Assembly (NCBI RefSeq): GCF_027938815.1
Contig: NZ_CP115913.1
Span: 5,118,001-5,182,000 of the forward strand
Reading direction: 5' to 3'
DNA: 64,000 bases
Source: Oceanirhabdus sp. W0125-5
Lineage (GTDB): Bacteria; Bacillota; Clostridia; Clostridiales; Clostridiaceae
Shown: in pieces, positions 1 to 8,804 of the stretch
How positions within the stretch are numbered: position 1 is the stretch's first letter
How the letters are laid out: every line of letters starts with the position of its first letter
Program-made: the position numbers and the translations under genes
Notes under the pieces: generated by a model
What the model was told of the DNA's origin: nothing
The model's database searches: none
Seen by the model: the letters and a program-made list of their open reading frames with translations, nothing else

Positions 1-60
1 TCCCTAACTTGTCCAATCCACAATCATTCCCTTATACCAAACTTTTTATGAATCGTCCCC
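1..60. repeat. GGGACGGTTCAT palindromic repeat, copy 1 (truncated by window edge)
   Basis: The right arm ATGAATCGTCCCC lies at 48-60 and has one change from the arm seen in copies 2-4. The stretch before it (ACTTGTCCAA) resembles the centre of copy 4. The left arm lies before base 1. It sits just downstream of the first GNAT gene. Confidence 0.7.
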
Positions 61-76
61 AACTTGTACTCTTTAT

Positions 77-1039
77 TTATGCCTTATTTATATCTCTATT
101 TATTGGTCTTCTCATTGATAACAACATCGGATCAAAATATTTTTTCCAAAATTTATTACCATATAAATTTGCAGTCTCAAAATCAACATGAATATATGGA
201 ATATTATTTTCACGACAATAATCATTTACCCTTTTTAATAAATGAATTCCTACTTTTTTATTTCTATATTCTAATTTTATATATGCACCTATTTCATCTA
301 TCAAGCCACAGTTTTTTACAGCCATATTTATCACATCGTTATCTTCATTAATACTTAGATTAATAAAACCTATAGGAAGTTCTTTATCCCATGCAATAAA
401 CACATTATTTTTTACTATAAAAGCTTTAATTTCCTCTTTAGAATACTTGTCTCTCTTTAAAAACAATGGTGCTGATTCATAATACTCATTTGATTCCTCT
501 ACAAGTTCATATAAAACATCAATATTTTCAATAGTAGCTTTTCTGATCTCACATATAGATTTTTCACTTGAACTAATATTTGAGTCATTAAATGCATCAA
601 TTAAATATGAACCATAACCTAATTCAAATAAAACGTTTTTTAACTTAACATCATTAAAAAATATAGTCCATAAATGATTAAAAATATTTTTCTTAACCCA
701 TTCATGTGAAATACTTTTATATAATTCTAAATATACTCTTTCTTTATATTCTTCAACAACAGCGTGTCCAATTGCAGGACAAAATGCTGAGTTTTCTCCA
801 TGGAAAGGGAAAACATCATATGCTAAAAAACCTACCACCTTATTATCCAATTTTGCAACAATAGCATTATTATTTTTTATCTTCCAATTTAAAAATCTTT
901 CAACTGATTCTTTGTCATTTTTCCAAAATGAAGGAAATGAACTATTATCACAATACCTTTTATATTGATTATGCCATATTTCTTTTGCCTCATTTACATC
1001 TGAAAATTCCATATTACTTATTTTAAAATTATTAACCAT
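77..1039 (-). CDS. GNAT family N-acetyltransferase, two-domain
   Basis: Likely acetyl-CoA-dependent N-acetyltransferase of unknown substrate, cytosolic, about 320 residues. The N-terminal half (EFSDVNEAKEIWHNQY... GFLAYDVFPF... VYLELYKSI) looks like a degenerate GNAT fold. The C-terminal half carries the better motif A, with IKLEYRNKKVGIHLLKRVNDYC followed by a typical beta-6/7 ending (YIHVDFETANLYGNKFWKKY). The reading frame opens two codons earlier (ATG at 1045), but AGGAGGT at 1047-1053 is only 1 nt from that ATG and 7 nt from the ATG at 1039, so 1039 is the likely start. It is the last gene in a run of four minus-strand genes separated by palindromic repeats. The substrate cannot be named. 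Confidence 0.8.
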   Translation of the reverse strand: MVNNFKISNMEFSDVNEAKEIWHNQYKRYCDNSSFPSFWKNDKESVERFLNWKIKNNNAIVAKLDNKVVGFLAYDVFPFHGENSAFCPAIGHAVVEEYKERVYLELYKSISHEWVKKNIFNHLWTIFFNDVKLKNVLFELGYGSYLIDAFNDSNISSSEKSICEIRKATIENIDVLYELVEESNEYYESAPLFLKRDKYSKEEIKAFIVKNNVFIAWDKELPIGFINLSINEDNDVINMAVKNCGLIDEIGAYIKLEYRNKKVGIHLLKRVNDYCRENNIPYIHVDFETANLYGNKFWKKYFDPMLLSMRRPINRDINKA

Positions 1040-1096
1040 TCTCATTACCTCCTAAAAATAAAGCTTACATCCAAGCTAGTCAAACGTGGCATGTTA

Positions 1097-1165
1097 GGGA
1101 CGGTTCATGAATATTTATATCTCGCTTATCCTACTATGTTCATAATAAAATTTATGAACCGTCCC
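1097..1165. repeat. GGGACGGTTCAT palindromic repeat, copy 2
   Basis: Arms GGGACGGTTCAT (1097-1108) and ATGAACCGTCCC (1154-1165) are perfect 12-bp inverted repeats around an AT-rich centre. It is 69 bp overall and fills the gap between two minus-strand genes. Confidence 0.85.
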
Positions 1166-1223
1166 CAACTTAAAAACTTAAATATTTTACCCTCATTACC
1201 CTTAAAGTAACTTTTTATGATCT

Positions 1224-2036
1224 TTACTTAGCTTGTCTTCTTAGTTCCCACAAATCATCATCCATTATCAATTCATAATTCACTATTACTTCTTTTTCTC
1301 TACATAAACTATATACTTCATCCATATCTTGATGTTTTCCTATTATATAAATAGGTATGCTTAATTGGTTATCTTTATCTATTCTCAATTTTTTTATGTC
1401 AATTGCGCAACCTTCTTCACTTAATCTTATAATCTTATTAAGTATTTCATCTCCTATATAATCAATGTTAAAATTATATAGTCTTTTAATTTTAGAATTT
1501 ATTACTCCATATATTATATCTTTATAATCTTCTTCATTTCTATAGTAAGTGTGGTTATACCAACCATCATCATGTGCCAAATATACAAACCTATTGCTCA
1601 ACTTTTCGAATAAAGGTTTATTTATTGGCTTTCCTAATTTACCTAAATATAATAACTCTGCAACTTCAATTGGTTTAAGTTTATTAAGGTTCTCTTCATC
1701 TTCAAAATCTACCCAACAGAAATCTCCATAGCTATATACATTTTCTTCAATAAACTCATTTAAATCCGCTTTATCGCTATACTGACACCTTGTGTTAAAA
1801 TCAAATCCACTTCCCCAATAATTCCCTTCTATCACTAATAAATAATTAGGTTTTTCCTTTAACGCTAAAATAAATTCTTTAAACTCTATTCCATAAGAAA
1901 CAACTTCCTTATTACATATATTGTAATTTATATAAATCAAATCTCTTATGTCGCTCTTAACTTTTTTCTTAAATATTAATCTCTTTATTAATACTAAAGG
2001 TACCTTTGTAAAATCAAAGATTTTCTTATATTTCAC
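1224..2036 (-). CDS. Hypothetical protein, 270 aa
   Basis: I do not recognise this family. It is a soluble protein rich in acidic and aromatic residues, with a basic N-terminus (KRLIFKKKVK) and a conserved-looking centre (YLLVIEGNYWGSGFDFNTRC, then YGDFCWVDFEDEENL). There is no signal peptide or membrane helix. Translation starts at GTG (2036), with AAGGAG 7 nt upstream. Palindromic repeats of the GGGACGGTTCAT family flank it on both sides, and its neighbours are GNAT acetyltransferases. Confidence 0.6.
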   Translation of the reverse strand: MKYKKIFDFTKVPLVLIKRLIFKKKVKSDIRDLIYINYNICNKEVVSYGIEFKEFILALKEKPNYLLVIEGNYWGSGFDFNTRCQYSDKADLNEFIEENVYSYGDFCWVDFEDEENLNKLKPIEVAELLYLGKLGKPINKPLFEKLSNRFVYLAHDDGWYNHTYYRNEEDYKDIIYGVINSKIKRLYNFNIDYIGDEILNKIIRLSEEGCAIDIKKLRIDKDNQLSIPIYIIGKHQDMDEVYSLCREKEVIVNYELIMDDDLWELRRQAK

Positions 2037-2112
2037 TCTTTCTCTCCTTTTATCTAGTGCTTTAGTGTTTATTTATATATACGTAGCTTACTTAAATTAC
2101 AAGTTTTATTCA

Positions 2113-2182
2113 GGGACGGTTCATTTAAAATAAAGTTTTGCTTGTACAGATTCCACTAAACTCAGTTCTTATGAACCGTCCC
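2113..2182. repeat. GGGACGGTTCAT palindromic repeat, copy 3
   Basis: Arms GGGACGGTTCAT (2113-2124) and ATGAACCGTCCC (2171-2182), 70 bp overall, with a centre different from copy 2. It ends 5 bp before the stop codon side of the next GNAT gene. Confidence 0.85.
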
Positions 2183-2186
2183 TAGC

Positions 2187-3242
2187 TTACTCCCATTCTT
2201 TAATTAAATAATTTAAAAATTCATTCCACTTTAAATTATCTTTAAACCTTAAGAATATTGGGTGATTAGCTAATCTTTGAACTTCACTCTTCCATCCAGT
2301 TTCTTTATTAATATTTATGATTTTTATTGTTTCATCAACATTATTTGCCCTAGCCCAGCAAAATGCACAAACCATCATCAACTCTGGTTCTGTCTTAATT
2401 GCATCTTCATAATAAAGAGCCCATTCCGTCCATTGTTCTTCATCCAAATCACTTTCATTTTCTATAGGTGGATATGGGGTAAATGAATAATAATCCTGTG
2501 CTCTTTGGAACCCTAACTTTTCTGCTATACATATTGAGCCAATGTTTGTATCTACACAATGCCAACCTATTTCTTCTATACCATTCGATAAACAATAATC
2601 TGCAGTAGCAGCTGCCGCTATAGCTCCAAATCCTCTTTTTCTATAATCTTCATCAGTATTAATTCCTATTTCAACTTTCTTATTATATAAACAGTCAGTA
2701 AGAGACCAACTTACTATTGTTTTATCATTTCTTACAATAAAACCTGCACCATTTTCAATGAAATTATCAAAACTTCCCCAATTATTTACCCATTCAATAA
2801 CATCTTCTGAATTTTCTAAGTTACTTTTACTTATTTCATAGGGATCTACTTTCTCAAGATAGAACCCCTCTTCCAATCTATTTCGATAATCACTATATTT
2901 AAATTTATTTAAAATATAATGCCTTCTCTTATATTTTCTTATAAATTTATTTTTATGAAACTCTTCAATTTTTTCTTCCCATTTCTCTGAAGCAAAAGTA
3001 ACTTGATCCCAAAAATCTAATATATTTTTTATTCCCTCATTAAAATCACTATTATCTGCATTACCTGCTAACAAGGTACATTCAGGAGTCTTAATTAATA
3101 CAGATGATGGCATATCTTCATTGTCAACGTAAATTTCTCCAGGCATATTACCCTCAATCACAGAAAAAATTGATAATTCTATTGAATAATCCTTTACTAA
3201 CTCCTTTACTCTATCAAAATTCTTCTCATTTAATTTATACAT
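2187..3242 (-). CDS. GNAT acetyltransferase (ZmaR/GNAT_acetyltran type) with C-terminal extension
   Basis: Likely acetyltransferase. Residues about 125-265 form the GNAT domain, with the acetyl-CoA loop DYRKRGFGAIAAAATADYC and the following EKLGFQRAQDYYSF, as in the zwittermicin-resistance-like GNAT family. About 85 further residues (from about 265) hold a repeat-like helical segment (TEWALYYEDAIKTEPEL... CAFCWARANNVDETIKII) that resembles a TPR hairpin and contains WxxxA spacing. The start ATG has only a weak GGGGA 10 nt upstream. It belongs to a series of GNAT genes separated by palindromic repeats. Substrate unknown. Confidence 0.8.
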   Translation of the reverse strand: MYKLNEKNFDRVKELVKDYSIELSIFSVIEGNMPGEIYVDNEDMPSSVLIKTPECTLLAGNADNSDFNEGIKNILDFWDQVTFASEKWEEKIEEFHKNKFIRKYKRRHYILNKFKYSDYRNRLEEGFYLEKVDPYEISKSNLENSEDVIEWVNNWGSFDNFIENGAGFIVRNDKTIVSWSLTDCLYNKKVEIGINTDEDYRKRGFGAIAAAATADYCLSNGIEEIGWHCVDTNIGSICIAEKLGFQRAQDYYSFTPYPPIENESDLDEEQWTEWALYYEDAIKTEPELMMVCAFCWARANNVDETIKIININKETGWKSEVQRLANHPIFLRFKDNLKWNEFLNYLIKEWE

Positions 3243-3441
3243 TTACCACGATTCCCCTATCATATTTAAAATTATTATTATTTCTTTTAAATTTGCACAT
3301 CCTCACAAATATAAAGATTTAGACTTTTCAAGCCAATCCCCCTTAAAATTATATTTATACTTAAATTTTATAAAGAATTTTATTAAATATATAGGTATAG
3401 TTTACTTATAACTAAAGTATACTTACTTAAAAAAACAAGTC

Positions 3442-3513
3442 GGGGACGGTTCATAAAAACTTCGCAAATACTTGTCCAACTGACTTATTTACAAAAATTT
3501 ATGAACCGTCCCC
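3442..3513. repeat. GGGACGGTTCAT palindromic repeat, copy 4
   Basis: Perfect 13-bp arms GGGGACGGTTCAT (3442-3454) and ATGAACCGTCCCC (3501-3513), 72 bp overall. The flanking AGTC/GACT (imperfectly spaced) extends the symmetry. It lies 23 bp downstream of the Eis-like gene. Confidence 0.88.
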
Positions 3514-3536
3514 GTTTCGACTCTGATTTCTCTTAC

Positions 3537-4682
3537 CTACACCATATCTAAAGTAGACATCCACCAATTAATTTTATATCTCTCAGCTAATTGCTTTAAC
3601 CCATCTGTCAATTCAATATCATCATACCAAAATCCAAATATTCTTCTTATAAATGCATTTCTCATATTTTTATCTATTTGTTTATCCACGTGATTAAAGT
3701 TATCTTTAATCATTTCCCAAATACAGTCATAGTCCATTATCTTTATTGAACCACAATTATTAATTACCATATCTCCTGAAATGTGCTTTAATAACTTATT
3801 CATTAGAGTATCTCCACTAGGTGCCAGTATGATTACTTTCTCTAAATTTTCTTTTCTCATATGATTCATTAGCAGCATAACTGCACATTCTGCATCACCT
3901 TGAATTTCTGGAATAAAATCAGCATTATTCCCATACTGTACCATATACGCTTTCTTATCATCTTTCTCAACATACGACCAATTTAAATTTTTTCTAGATA
4001 AGTGTGTTCTCCACATCTCATCATCTCTCACAATTCCACTTTCAAACATTGAATATATTTTCTTTAATGATGAAATTTGCTCATCTGTTGGAATAACCGA
4101 ATCACACTCATTTATATCTGTGAAGTATCTCTCAAGATCTCTCATATAAACTGTAAACTTATAATAACTTCCAGCATAATCCCATCCATAATTTCTATAT
4201 CTGTATCTATCTCCAGATAACCACGATAACTGATATTTATCTTCTGTCATTATATTTATAGCATCCTTTAAGGCTGAAGACATACCACCCTTACCTCTAT
4301 GCTCCTTAACTGCAAATACTGATCCTATTCCACCAAGATCAAATACAATATCTTTTCCTGCACATTTTGCTCTAAGCTGCTGTGGGAAAATCCCTAATCC
4401 ACTTGTTATATCTCCACCTTCCTCATTTATGTAATTCCATTGAATCATCTCTTTAGCTTGTCCAATCCCCACATCACTCAAATCACTCAAATCACTTGAA
4501 TTACTACCACCTACCACATGGGACATATTAACCAAATCATCATTAGCATAAATATGAGGCAGATTCTTCATAAACCATTTATCTTCCTTCATCTCGTAAG
4601 CCTTGTCCAATATTCTTAAAAACTCCTCATATCTTTCAATTGGTAGTTTTTTTAGTTTTATTTCTCTGCTTGTATTATCCAT
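3537..4682 (-). CDS. Eis-like GNAT acetyltransferase
   Basis: 381 residues, the usual size for the Eis (enhanced intracellular survival) group of multi-domain acetyltransferases. The acetyl-CoA motif is VKEHRGKGGMSSALKDAINI at about residues 127-146, followed by the characteristic SGDRYRYRNYGWDYAG segment, in which the GNAT core closes onto a second domain. Family members acetylate amines such as aminoglycosides or peptides; the substrate here is not deducible. An SDLSDLSD stretch near residue 62 is encoded by a 9-bp tandem repeat. Copy 4 of the palindromic repeat lies just downstream. Confidence 0.85.
   Translation of the reverse strand: MDNTSREIKLKKLPIERYEEFLRILDKAYEMKEDKWFMKNLPHIYANDDLVNMSHVVGGSNSSDLSDLSDVGIGQAKEMIQWNYINEEGGDITSGLGIFPQQLRAKCAGKDIVFDLGGIGSVFAVKEHRGKGGMSSALKDAINIMTEDKYQLSWLSGDRYRYRNYGWDYAGSYYKFTVYMRDLERYFTDINECDSVIPTDEQISSLKKIYSMFESGIVRDDEMWRTHLSRKNLNWSYVEKDDKKAYMVQYGNNADFIPEIQGDAECAVMLLMNHMRKENLEKVIILAPSGDTLMNKLLKHISGDMVINNCGSIKIMDYDCIWEMIKDNFNHVDKQIDKNMRNAFIRRIFGFWYDDIELTDGLKQLAERYKINWWMSTLDMV
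4473..4499. repeat. In-frame 9-bp tandem repeat in the Eis-like gene
   Basis: Three 9-bp units, ATCACTCAA at 4473-4481 and 4482-4490 and the degenerate ATCACTTGA at 4491-4499. They encode Ser-Asp-Leu repeats on the minus strand in a surface-loop-like, low-complexity segment. Length changes would stay in frame. Confidence 0.75.
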
Positions 4683-4740
4683 TTTCCCACTCCTTTTGCA
4701 TATTACTTATATATTATTCTTCCTAATTATTAATGTATTA

Positions 4741-6123
4741 TTATCTAAACCTATCTTCAAACATCATTATCCATTTAATTAAGTTTTCTTTATTTGTTTC
4801 GTAATAAACTCTACCACTAACTCTTTTCTTACTAATTAGCCCACAAGATATAAGTGATGAAGTATGATATGAAATTGATCCTACTGAAAGACTCATTGCT
4901 TGTGCAAGCTCTCCACCATACATTTCTTTTTCACTGATAAGTTTTAATAAATCATATCTGCTTGAATCTGAAATACACTTTAATATATTTAAAAATGTAT
5001 TTTCTATATCTTCCTCCTGTATTAAAGTTTCATAAACATCTTTCTCCAGTTGTTGAATATTAAACTCACTCATAAATATGTCTATGAATTTATCTATGGA
5101 AGATTTTCTTATTTTGAAGTAAGTTCTATTATCTATTCTAGTATCATCTATCAATTTAATAAAATTCAAGATTGTTGAGTGATGAGTTACAGTAGCGTTA
5201 GTTAATTGAAGCTTTTCTGCAAGCTCTACTCCGTATCTTGGTTTTTCTTTTAAAAGAGTCATTATTTGAAGTCTGCTGCTTTCAGAGAGATTCTTAAGTA
5301 CGGTTTGAACCCACTTTTTATCGCTCTCTAAACCAAATTTGTCGTTTAAAAACTCAAAGTTTTCTCCTATATAAAAATAAATTTCTTCTCCATTATTAAT
5401 ATGATTCCAGTCAATTGCATAACTGTCTATTATTCTTGGAGATACAAAGATATTATTATATTCTTCCTCACTAAAATCATCTAAAACACTTTTAATTATT
5501 TTAAACCCCTCATTATCAATTCTATTTTTGAGCTCTTTTCCCCACTGTCTTCCCTTTTCATCAAAAAATTGAAGTTTATTTTCTAATATTTTTCTAGTCT
5601 CTCTTAAAAATTCACTGCACTTTATGAAGAATCCTTTTACATCCCAACATACTTCCAATATACCCCACTTAAAATCAGTATTCAATTCTAGTTTAAGTAG
5701 TAATTCTATAACTTCTTCTATTTTAACTTCATTATCATTTATTTCAACATGCTCTTTATCCTTATAAAATCTCAACAGTTTATAATATATTTTATTTAAA
5801 ATCTTATTTTCATCAATATTTTCTAAGTAATTCAAAAACTCATCAAGGTCTTTGCCAATAGACCATTGTCTCCAACTAAAAACATAATGAAATAAGGTTG
5901 TATCTCTTCCTTTGGTAGAGTAGTTTTTAAATAATTTATTTAACATTATTCTATCAATTTTCTTATTAACATCAATATGTTTTAAAAGCTTTTTTACATC
6001 TTTATCAATGGTAAGACCATACTGTGCATATAAATCATATGTATCTTGAAGATTTGCTCCCATAGATAAGCTCATAATTAAATTGTCAATTTCTATATTC
6101 TTATAATCTACAATAATTGCCAT
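4741..6123 (-). CDS. Transcriptional regulator with two tandem ArsR-type winged-helix domains
   Basis: 460 residues. The first 270 form an all-helical region that I do not recognise. They are followed by two similar winged-helix domains: about 274-338 (LSESSRLQIMTLL... ELAEKLQLTNATVTHHSTIL) and about 377-442 (ISDSSRYDLLKLI... ELAQAMSLSVGSISYHTSSL). Both show the ArsR pattern of a recognition helix ending in (T/S)(H/Y)H and a following wing (RTYFKI / RVYYET). Two DNA-binding domains in one chain is an unusual layout, because ArsR proteins normally dimerise. It lies downstream of the ABC exporter on the same strand and may regulate it. The start ATG at 6123 follows GAAGGTG. Confidence 0.8.
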   Translation of the reverse strand: MAIIVDYKNIEIDNLIMSLSMGANLQDTYDLYAQYGLTIDKDVKKLLKHIDVNKKIDRIMLNKLFKNYSTKGRDTTLFHYVFSWRQWSIGKDLDEFLNYLENIDENKILNKIYYKLLRFYKDKEHVEINDNEVKIEEVIELLLKLELNTDFKWGILEVCWDVKGFFIKCSEFLRETRKILENKLQFFDEKGRQWGKELKNRIDNEGFKIIKSVLDDFSEEEYNNIFVSPRIIDSYAIDWNHINNGEEIYFYIGENFEFLNDKFGLESDKKWVQTVLKNLSESSRLQIMTLLKEKPRYGVELAEKLQLTNATVTHHSTILNFIKLIDDTRIDNRTYFKIRKSSIDKFIDIFMSEFNIQQLEKDVYETLIQEEDIENTFLNILKCISDSSRYDLLKLISEKEMYGGELAQAMSLSVGSISYHTSSLISCGLISKKRVSGRVYYETNKENLIKWIMMFEDRFR

Positions 6124-6139
6124 ATGTTCACCTTCTAAA

Positions 6140-6176
6140 GAAATTATATAGATATCTCAGTTAATGAAATTATATA
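6140..6176. promoter_or_regulatory. Direct repeat GAAATTATATA before the ArsR-type gene
   Basis: GAAATTATATA occurs at 6140-6150 and again at 6166-6176, 26 bp apart, immediately upstream of the regulator start. A tandem-HTH protein could use such a direct repeat, but the sequence is AT-rich and the call is weak. Confidence 0.3.
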
Positions 6177-6329
6177 TACTTTTTTCTACGGTGTATACTT
6201 GATTTTCGCCTGTCCTAACTCATTGAACCGCTGAGATTTTGGAACCCTTATCGTATAACTTTATCTAAGGTGTACATAAATCAAATTTCACGGTAGAATA
6301 TCTATATTATAAACATTTTAACATAAAAT

Positions 6330-6403
6330 AAGAGTGTAGTGGCATTTTACCAAATACACTCTTATAGAGATTCAGGTATAAATCAAGTTATACTTGAATC
6401 TCT
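6330..6403 (-). terminator. Two consecutive hairpins after the ABC exporter gene
   Basis: A 15-bp stem (6366-6380 with 6389-6403, one mismatch) stands 8 bp beyond the exporter stop codon. A second 9-bp stem, AAGAGTGTA/TACACTCTT (6330-6338 with 6355-6363), follows, with a T-rich run on the minus strand. The pair probably ends the exporter transcript. Confidence 0.65.
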
Positions 6404-6410
6404 ATACCTA

Positions 6411-8126
6411 TTAAGATGCCATCTCAATTTTATTTTCTAATCCTTCTTCAACATAATACAAACTATAGAAGTATCCTTTTTTATTAATTAAACTGTAAAA
6501 ATCTCCACTTTCTACTACTTTCCCATCTTTCATAGCTATTATTTCATCATAATCCTTTAAGATATCTTCCATTAATTTATGTGTCACAACTATGGATGTT
6601 ACATCTTTTAATCTTAAAAGAGATTTCTCAATACTATATGCTGTTTCATTATCTAACGCAGAAGTTGATTCATCAAGAAGCATTATTGATGAGTTTTTCA
6701 TTAGAGCTCTTGCTATTGCTATTCTCTGCTTTTCTCCTCCAGATAACTTACATCCATTTTCTCCAACAGATTCATATATACCATTAGGTAAATTCTCCAA
6801 TAATTTTGATAATCCTGATAAATTCATAGCTTTAATAATTTCTTCATCACTATAATCTTGATATAATGCTACGTTATCCTTAATAGTTCCATCAAAAATA
6901 AATACATTTTGTTGAATTACTGAAAGTTGCTTATAAATATCATCCAGCATTATTTCTTCATGACTCATTCCATCTATAGTTATATTTCCATGGAAATTAT
7001 TATAATATCTTAATAGAAGCTTTAACACAGTTGATTTTCCACTTCCACTAGCTCCTACTAGAGCATATTTTTTACCCTTTTCAAATTTTATATTAATGTT
7101 CTCTAAAGCCAGTTTATTATCATCATAGCTGAAAGATACATTTTTAAACTCAATATTATTATTAAAAACATCTAATTTATATTTTGACTCATCTTTAACC
7201 GTTTCTTTTGTAATGGAATTTATCTTTTGAGATATATTTTTCATTGATTTGATTTTATTAACTATTTTTATGCTTTGAACTAATGGACTAGATAAATTAT
7301 TCATTAATTGTATTAATGCTATTAATGTTCCTATTGTTATTTCTCCTTTAATAACAAAATATCCACCAAAAACTATAGGGGCTACAAACATTAATGTACC
7401 TAAAAGTTCAGCTATTGAATCCACTATACCACTAAAGATTGCGAATTTCTCCTTTTTAGTTTCTGAATTAACATTGCTTTTGTTATACATCTCTTTTGCT
7501 CTTGAGAAAATATTAAAATTCCTTATAACTTCAAATCCAGAGAGGATATCTTTCGTTTTACCTGTTAACTCCTCTAGCGATTCAGAATATTTAGACTTTT
7601 TCTCCGATAACCTTTTACCAAATAACTTAGGTATAAGTAAAGCTAAAATAGTTACTATAAATATGGCAATTGTTATAGGAATACTTATATATATTACTGA
7701 AATAAATGCAAATATAAATCCTGATGCATATTTAACTAAATTAAAAATACTTAATAGACAATCTTGTTCAATCATATTTACATCATTGGTTAATACTGAA
7801 ATATATTTTGCACTGTTTTCCTCATTAAAACTCCTCATATCTTTGTTTAGAATATGAGAAAATACATCTCCTTTTAAATAACTTAAAGTTTTCTTTATAT
7901 AAACAGCCTTTGAAATTTTAAGACAAAGTTCAAATACAAACCCAATGGCAATATAACCTCCAAAAATCACCATTCCTTTAAAAAACGTTTCCACACTAGC
8001 TGTTTCTACTATATCAAATATATATTTAAACATAAATGCTAGAGCCACACTAATAGCCGCATTAATTATTACCAAAGTATTGGTAAGTATAAACAATCCT
8101 TTGAACTTTAAAATATATTTTTTCAT
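6411..8126 (-). CDS. ABC transporter, exporter half-molecule (TMD-NBD fusion)
   Basis: 571 residues, the usual size for a type I (ABCB-like) half-transporter that works as a homodimer in the inner membrane. About six membrane segments lie in residues 1-285. The nucleotide-binding domain has Walker A GASGSGKST (358-366), Q-loop around 405 (VIQQNVF), signature LSGGEKQRIAIARAL (461-475), Walker B IMLLDESTSALD (481-492), and an H-switch (VVTHKL). The substrate is probably a peptide, lipid or drug. There is no partner half-transporter nearby. A tandem-HTH regulator follows on the same strand after two hairpins. Confidence 0.93.
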   Translation of the reverse strand: MKKYILKFKGLFILTNTLVIINAAISVALAFMFKYIFDIVETASVETFFKGMVIFGGYIAIGFVFELCLKISKAVYIKKTLSYLKGDVFSHILNKDMRSFNEENSAKYISVLTNDVNMIEQDCLLSIFNLVKYASGFIFAFISVIYISIPITIAIFIVTILALLIPKLFGKRLSEKKSKYSESLEELTGKTKDILSGFEVIRNFNIFSRAKEMYNKSNVNSETKKEKFAIFSGIVDSIAELLGTLMFVAPIVFGGYFVIKGEITIGTLIALIQLMNNLSSPLVQSIKIVNKIKSMKNISQKINSITKETVKDESKYKLDVFNNNIEFKNVSFSYDDNKLALENINIKFEKGKKYALVGASGSGKSTVLKLLLRYYNNFHGNITIDGMSHEEIMLDDIYKQLSVIQQNVFIFDGTIKDNVALYQDYSDEEIIKAMNLSGLSKLLENLPNGIYESVGENGCKLSGGEKQRIAIARALMKNSSIMLLDESTSALDNETAYSIEKSLLRLKDVTSIVVTHKLMEDILKDYDEIIAMKDGKVVESGDFYSLINKKGYFYSLYYVEEGLENKIEMAS

Positions 8127-8248
8127 CCCATCATCCCCTTGATTTTCAATTATAATCTAATATTATTTTTAATCACTATCTAATACCAATATAATACAAT
8201 TTTAAATAAGTGTCAACATTCTTTTTAATAAACATCTAAATACTTAAC

Positions 8249-8272
8249 AAAAAAACTGCTCATAAGAGCAGT
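8249..8272 (-). terminator. Intrinsic terminator of the duplicated membrane protein gene
   Basis: Stem ACTGCTC/GAGCAGT (8255-8261, 8266-8272), followed on the minus strand by a run of seven T. It lies 35 bp after the stop codon. Confidence 0.85.
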
Positions 8273-8306
8273 TGATTTAACAATATTGAAAATCTAAAAA
8301 TTTTAA

Positions 8307-8804
8307 TCAATCAATTACTATTGTAATACGGCCACAATTCTTACACTTATATACTTCCTTTACTTGCTTTCTTACCCCTTTCTTAGTTATGCAGCTTACC
8401 TCTATACCATTTTCTCCTTCATCATATTTAACTAACTCACCTCTTTTGCACTTGCAAACACTAGGGAACCTTTTATCTTTGTTAACTTCTCTAAGACAAA
8501 GATAAAGTAATAAAAAAAATACTAATGAACTCACAGTTACTAACAATAAATCACCAGTAGCAGCAATAATAAGAAATAAGATTATTACACCTGATAACAA
8601 TTTGATAATTAATTCCATATTTAATCCTCTTTTGCATTTACAAATACTTGGTGATCTTTTATCCTTATTAACCTCTCTAAGACAAAGCTTAAGCAATAAA
8701 AAGAATACTGATAAACTCACAACTACCAACAAGTAATCATCAGTAGCACCAACAAAAAGAAATAAAATTATTACACCTGCTAACAACTTTATAATTAATT
8801 CCAT
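8307..8804 (-). CDS. Membrane protein with internal 62-aa duplication and C-terminal zinc ribbon
   Basis: 165 residues. Residues 1-62 and 63-124 are near-copies of one unit: MELIIKLLxGVIILFL, a second hydrophobic helix pair, then LREVNKDKR and a CKCKRG motif. This gives about four membrane helices. The tail (from about 125) adds KCKNCGR, so that CKCK and CKNC could bind zinc. At the DNA level unit 1 is 8619-8804 and unit 2 is 8433-8618. The Met at 8618 that starts unit 2 is preceded by AGAGGA 6 nt upstream, so unit 2 could also be translated alone as a 103-residue protein, probably the ancestral size. The function is unknown. Confidence 0.7.
   Translation of the reverse strand: MELIIKLLAGVIILFLFVGATDDYLLVVVSLSVFFLLLKLCLREVNKDKRSPSICKCKRGLNMELIIKLLSGVIILFLIIAATGDLLLVTVSSLVFFLLLYLCLREVNKDKRFPSVCKCKRGELVKYDEGENGIEVSCITKKGVRKQVKEVYKCKNCGRITIVID
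8433..8804 (-). repeat. Tandem 186-bp intragenic duplication
   Basis: Two head-to-tail 186-bp units (8619-8804, 8433-8618) encode nearly the same 62 residues. Conservation extends to synonymous stretches such as the TTAACCTCTCTAAGACAAAG-like segments near 8490 and 8670, which suggests a recent duplication. Confidence 0.85.
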
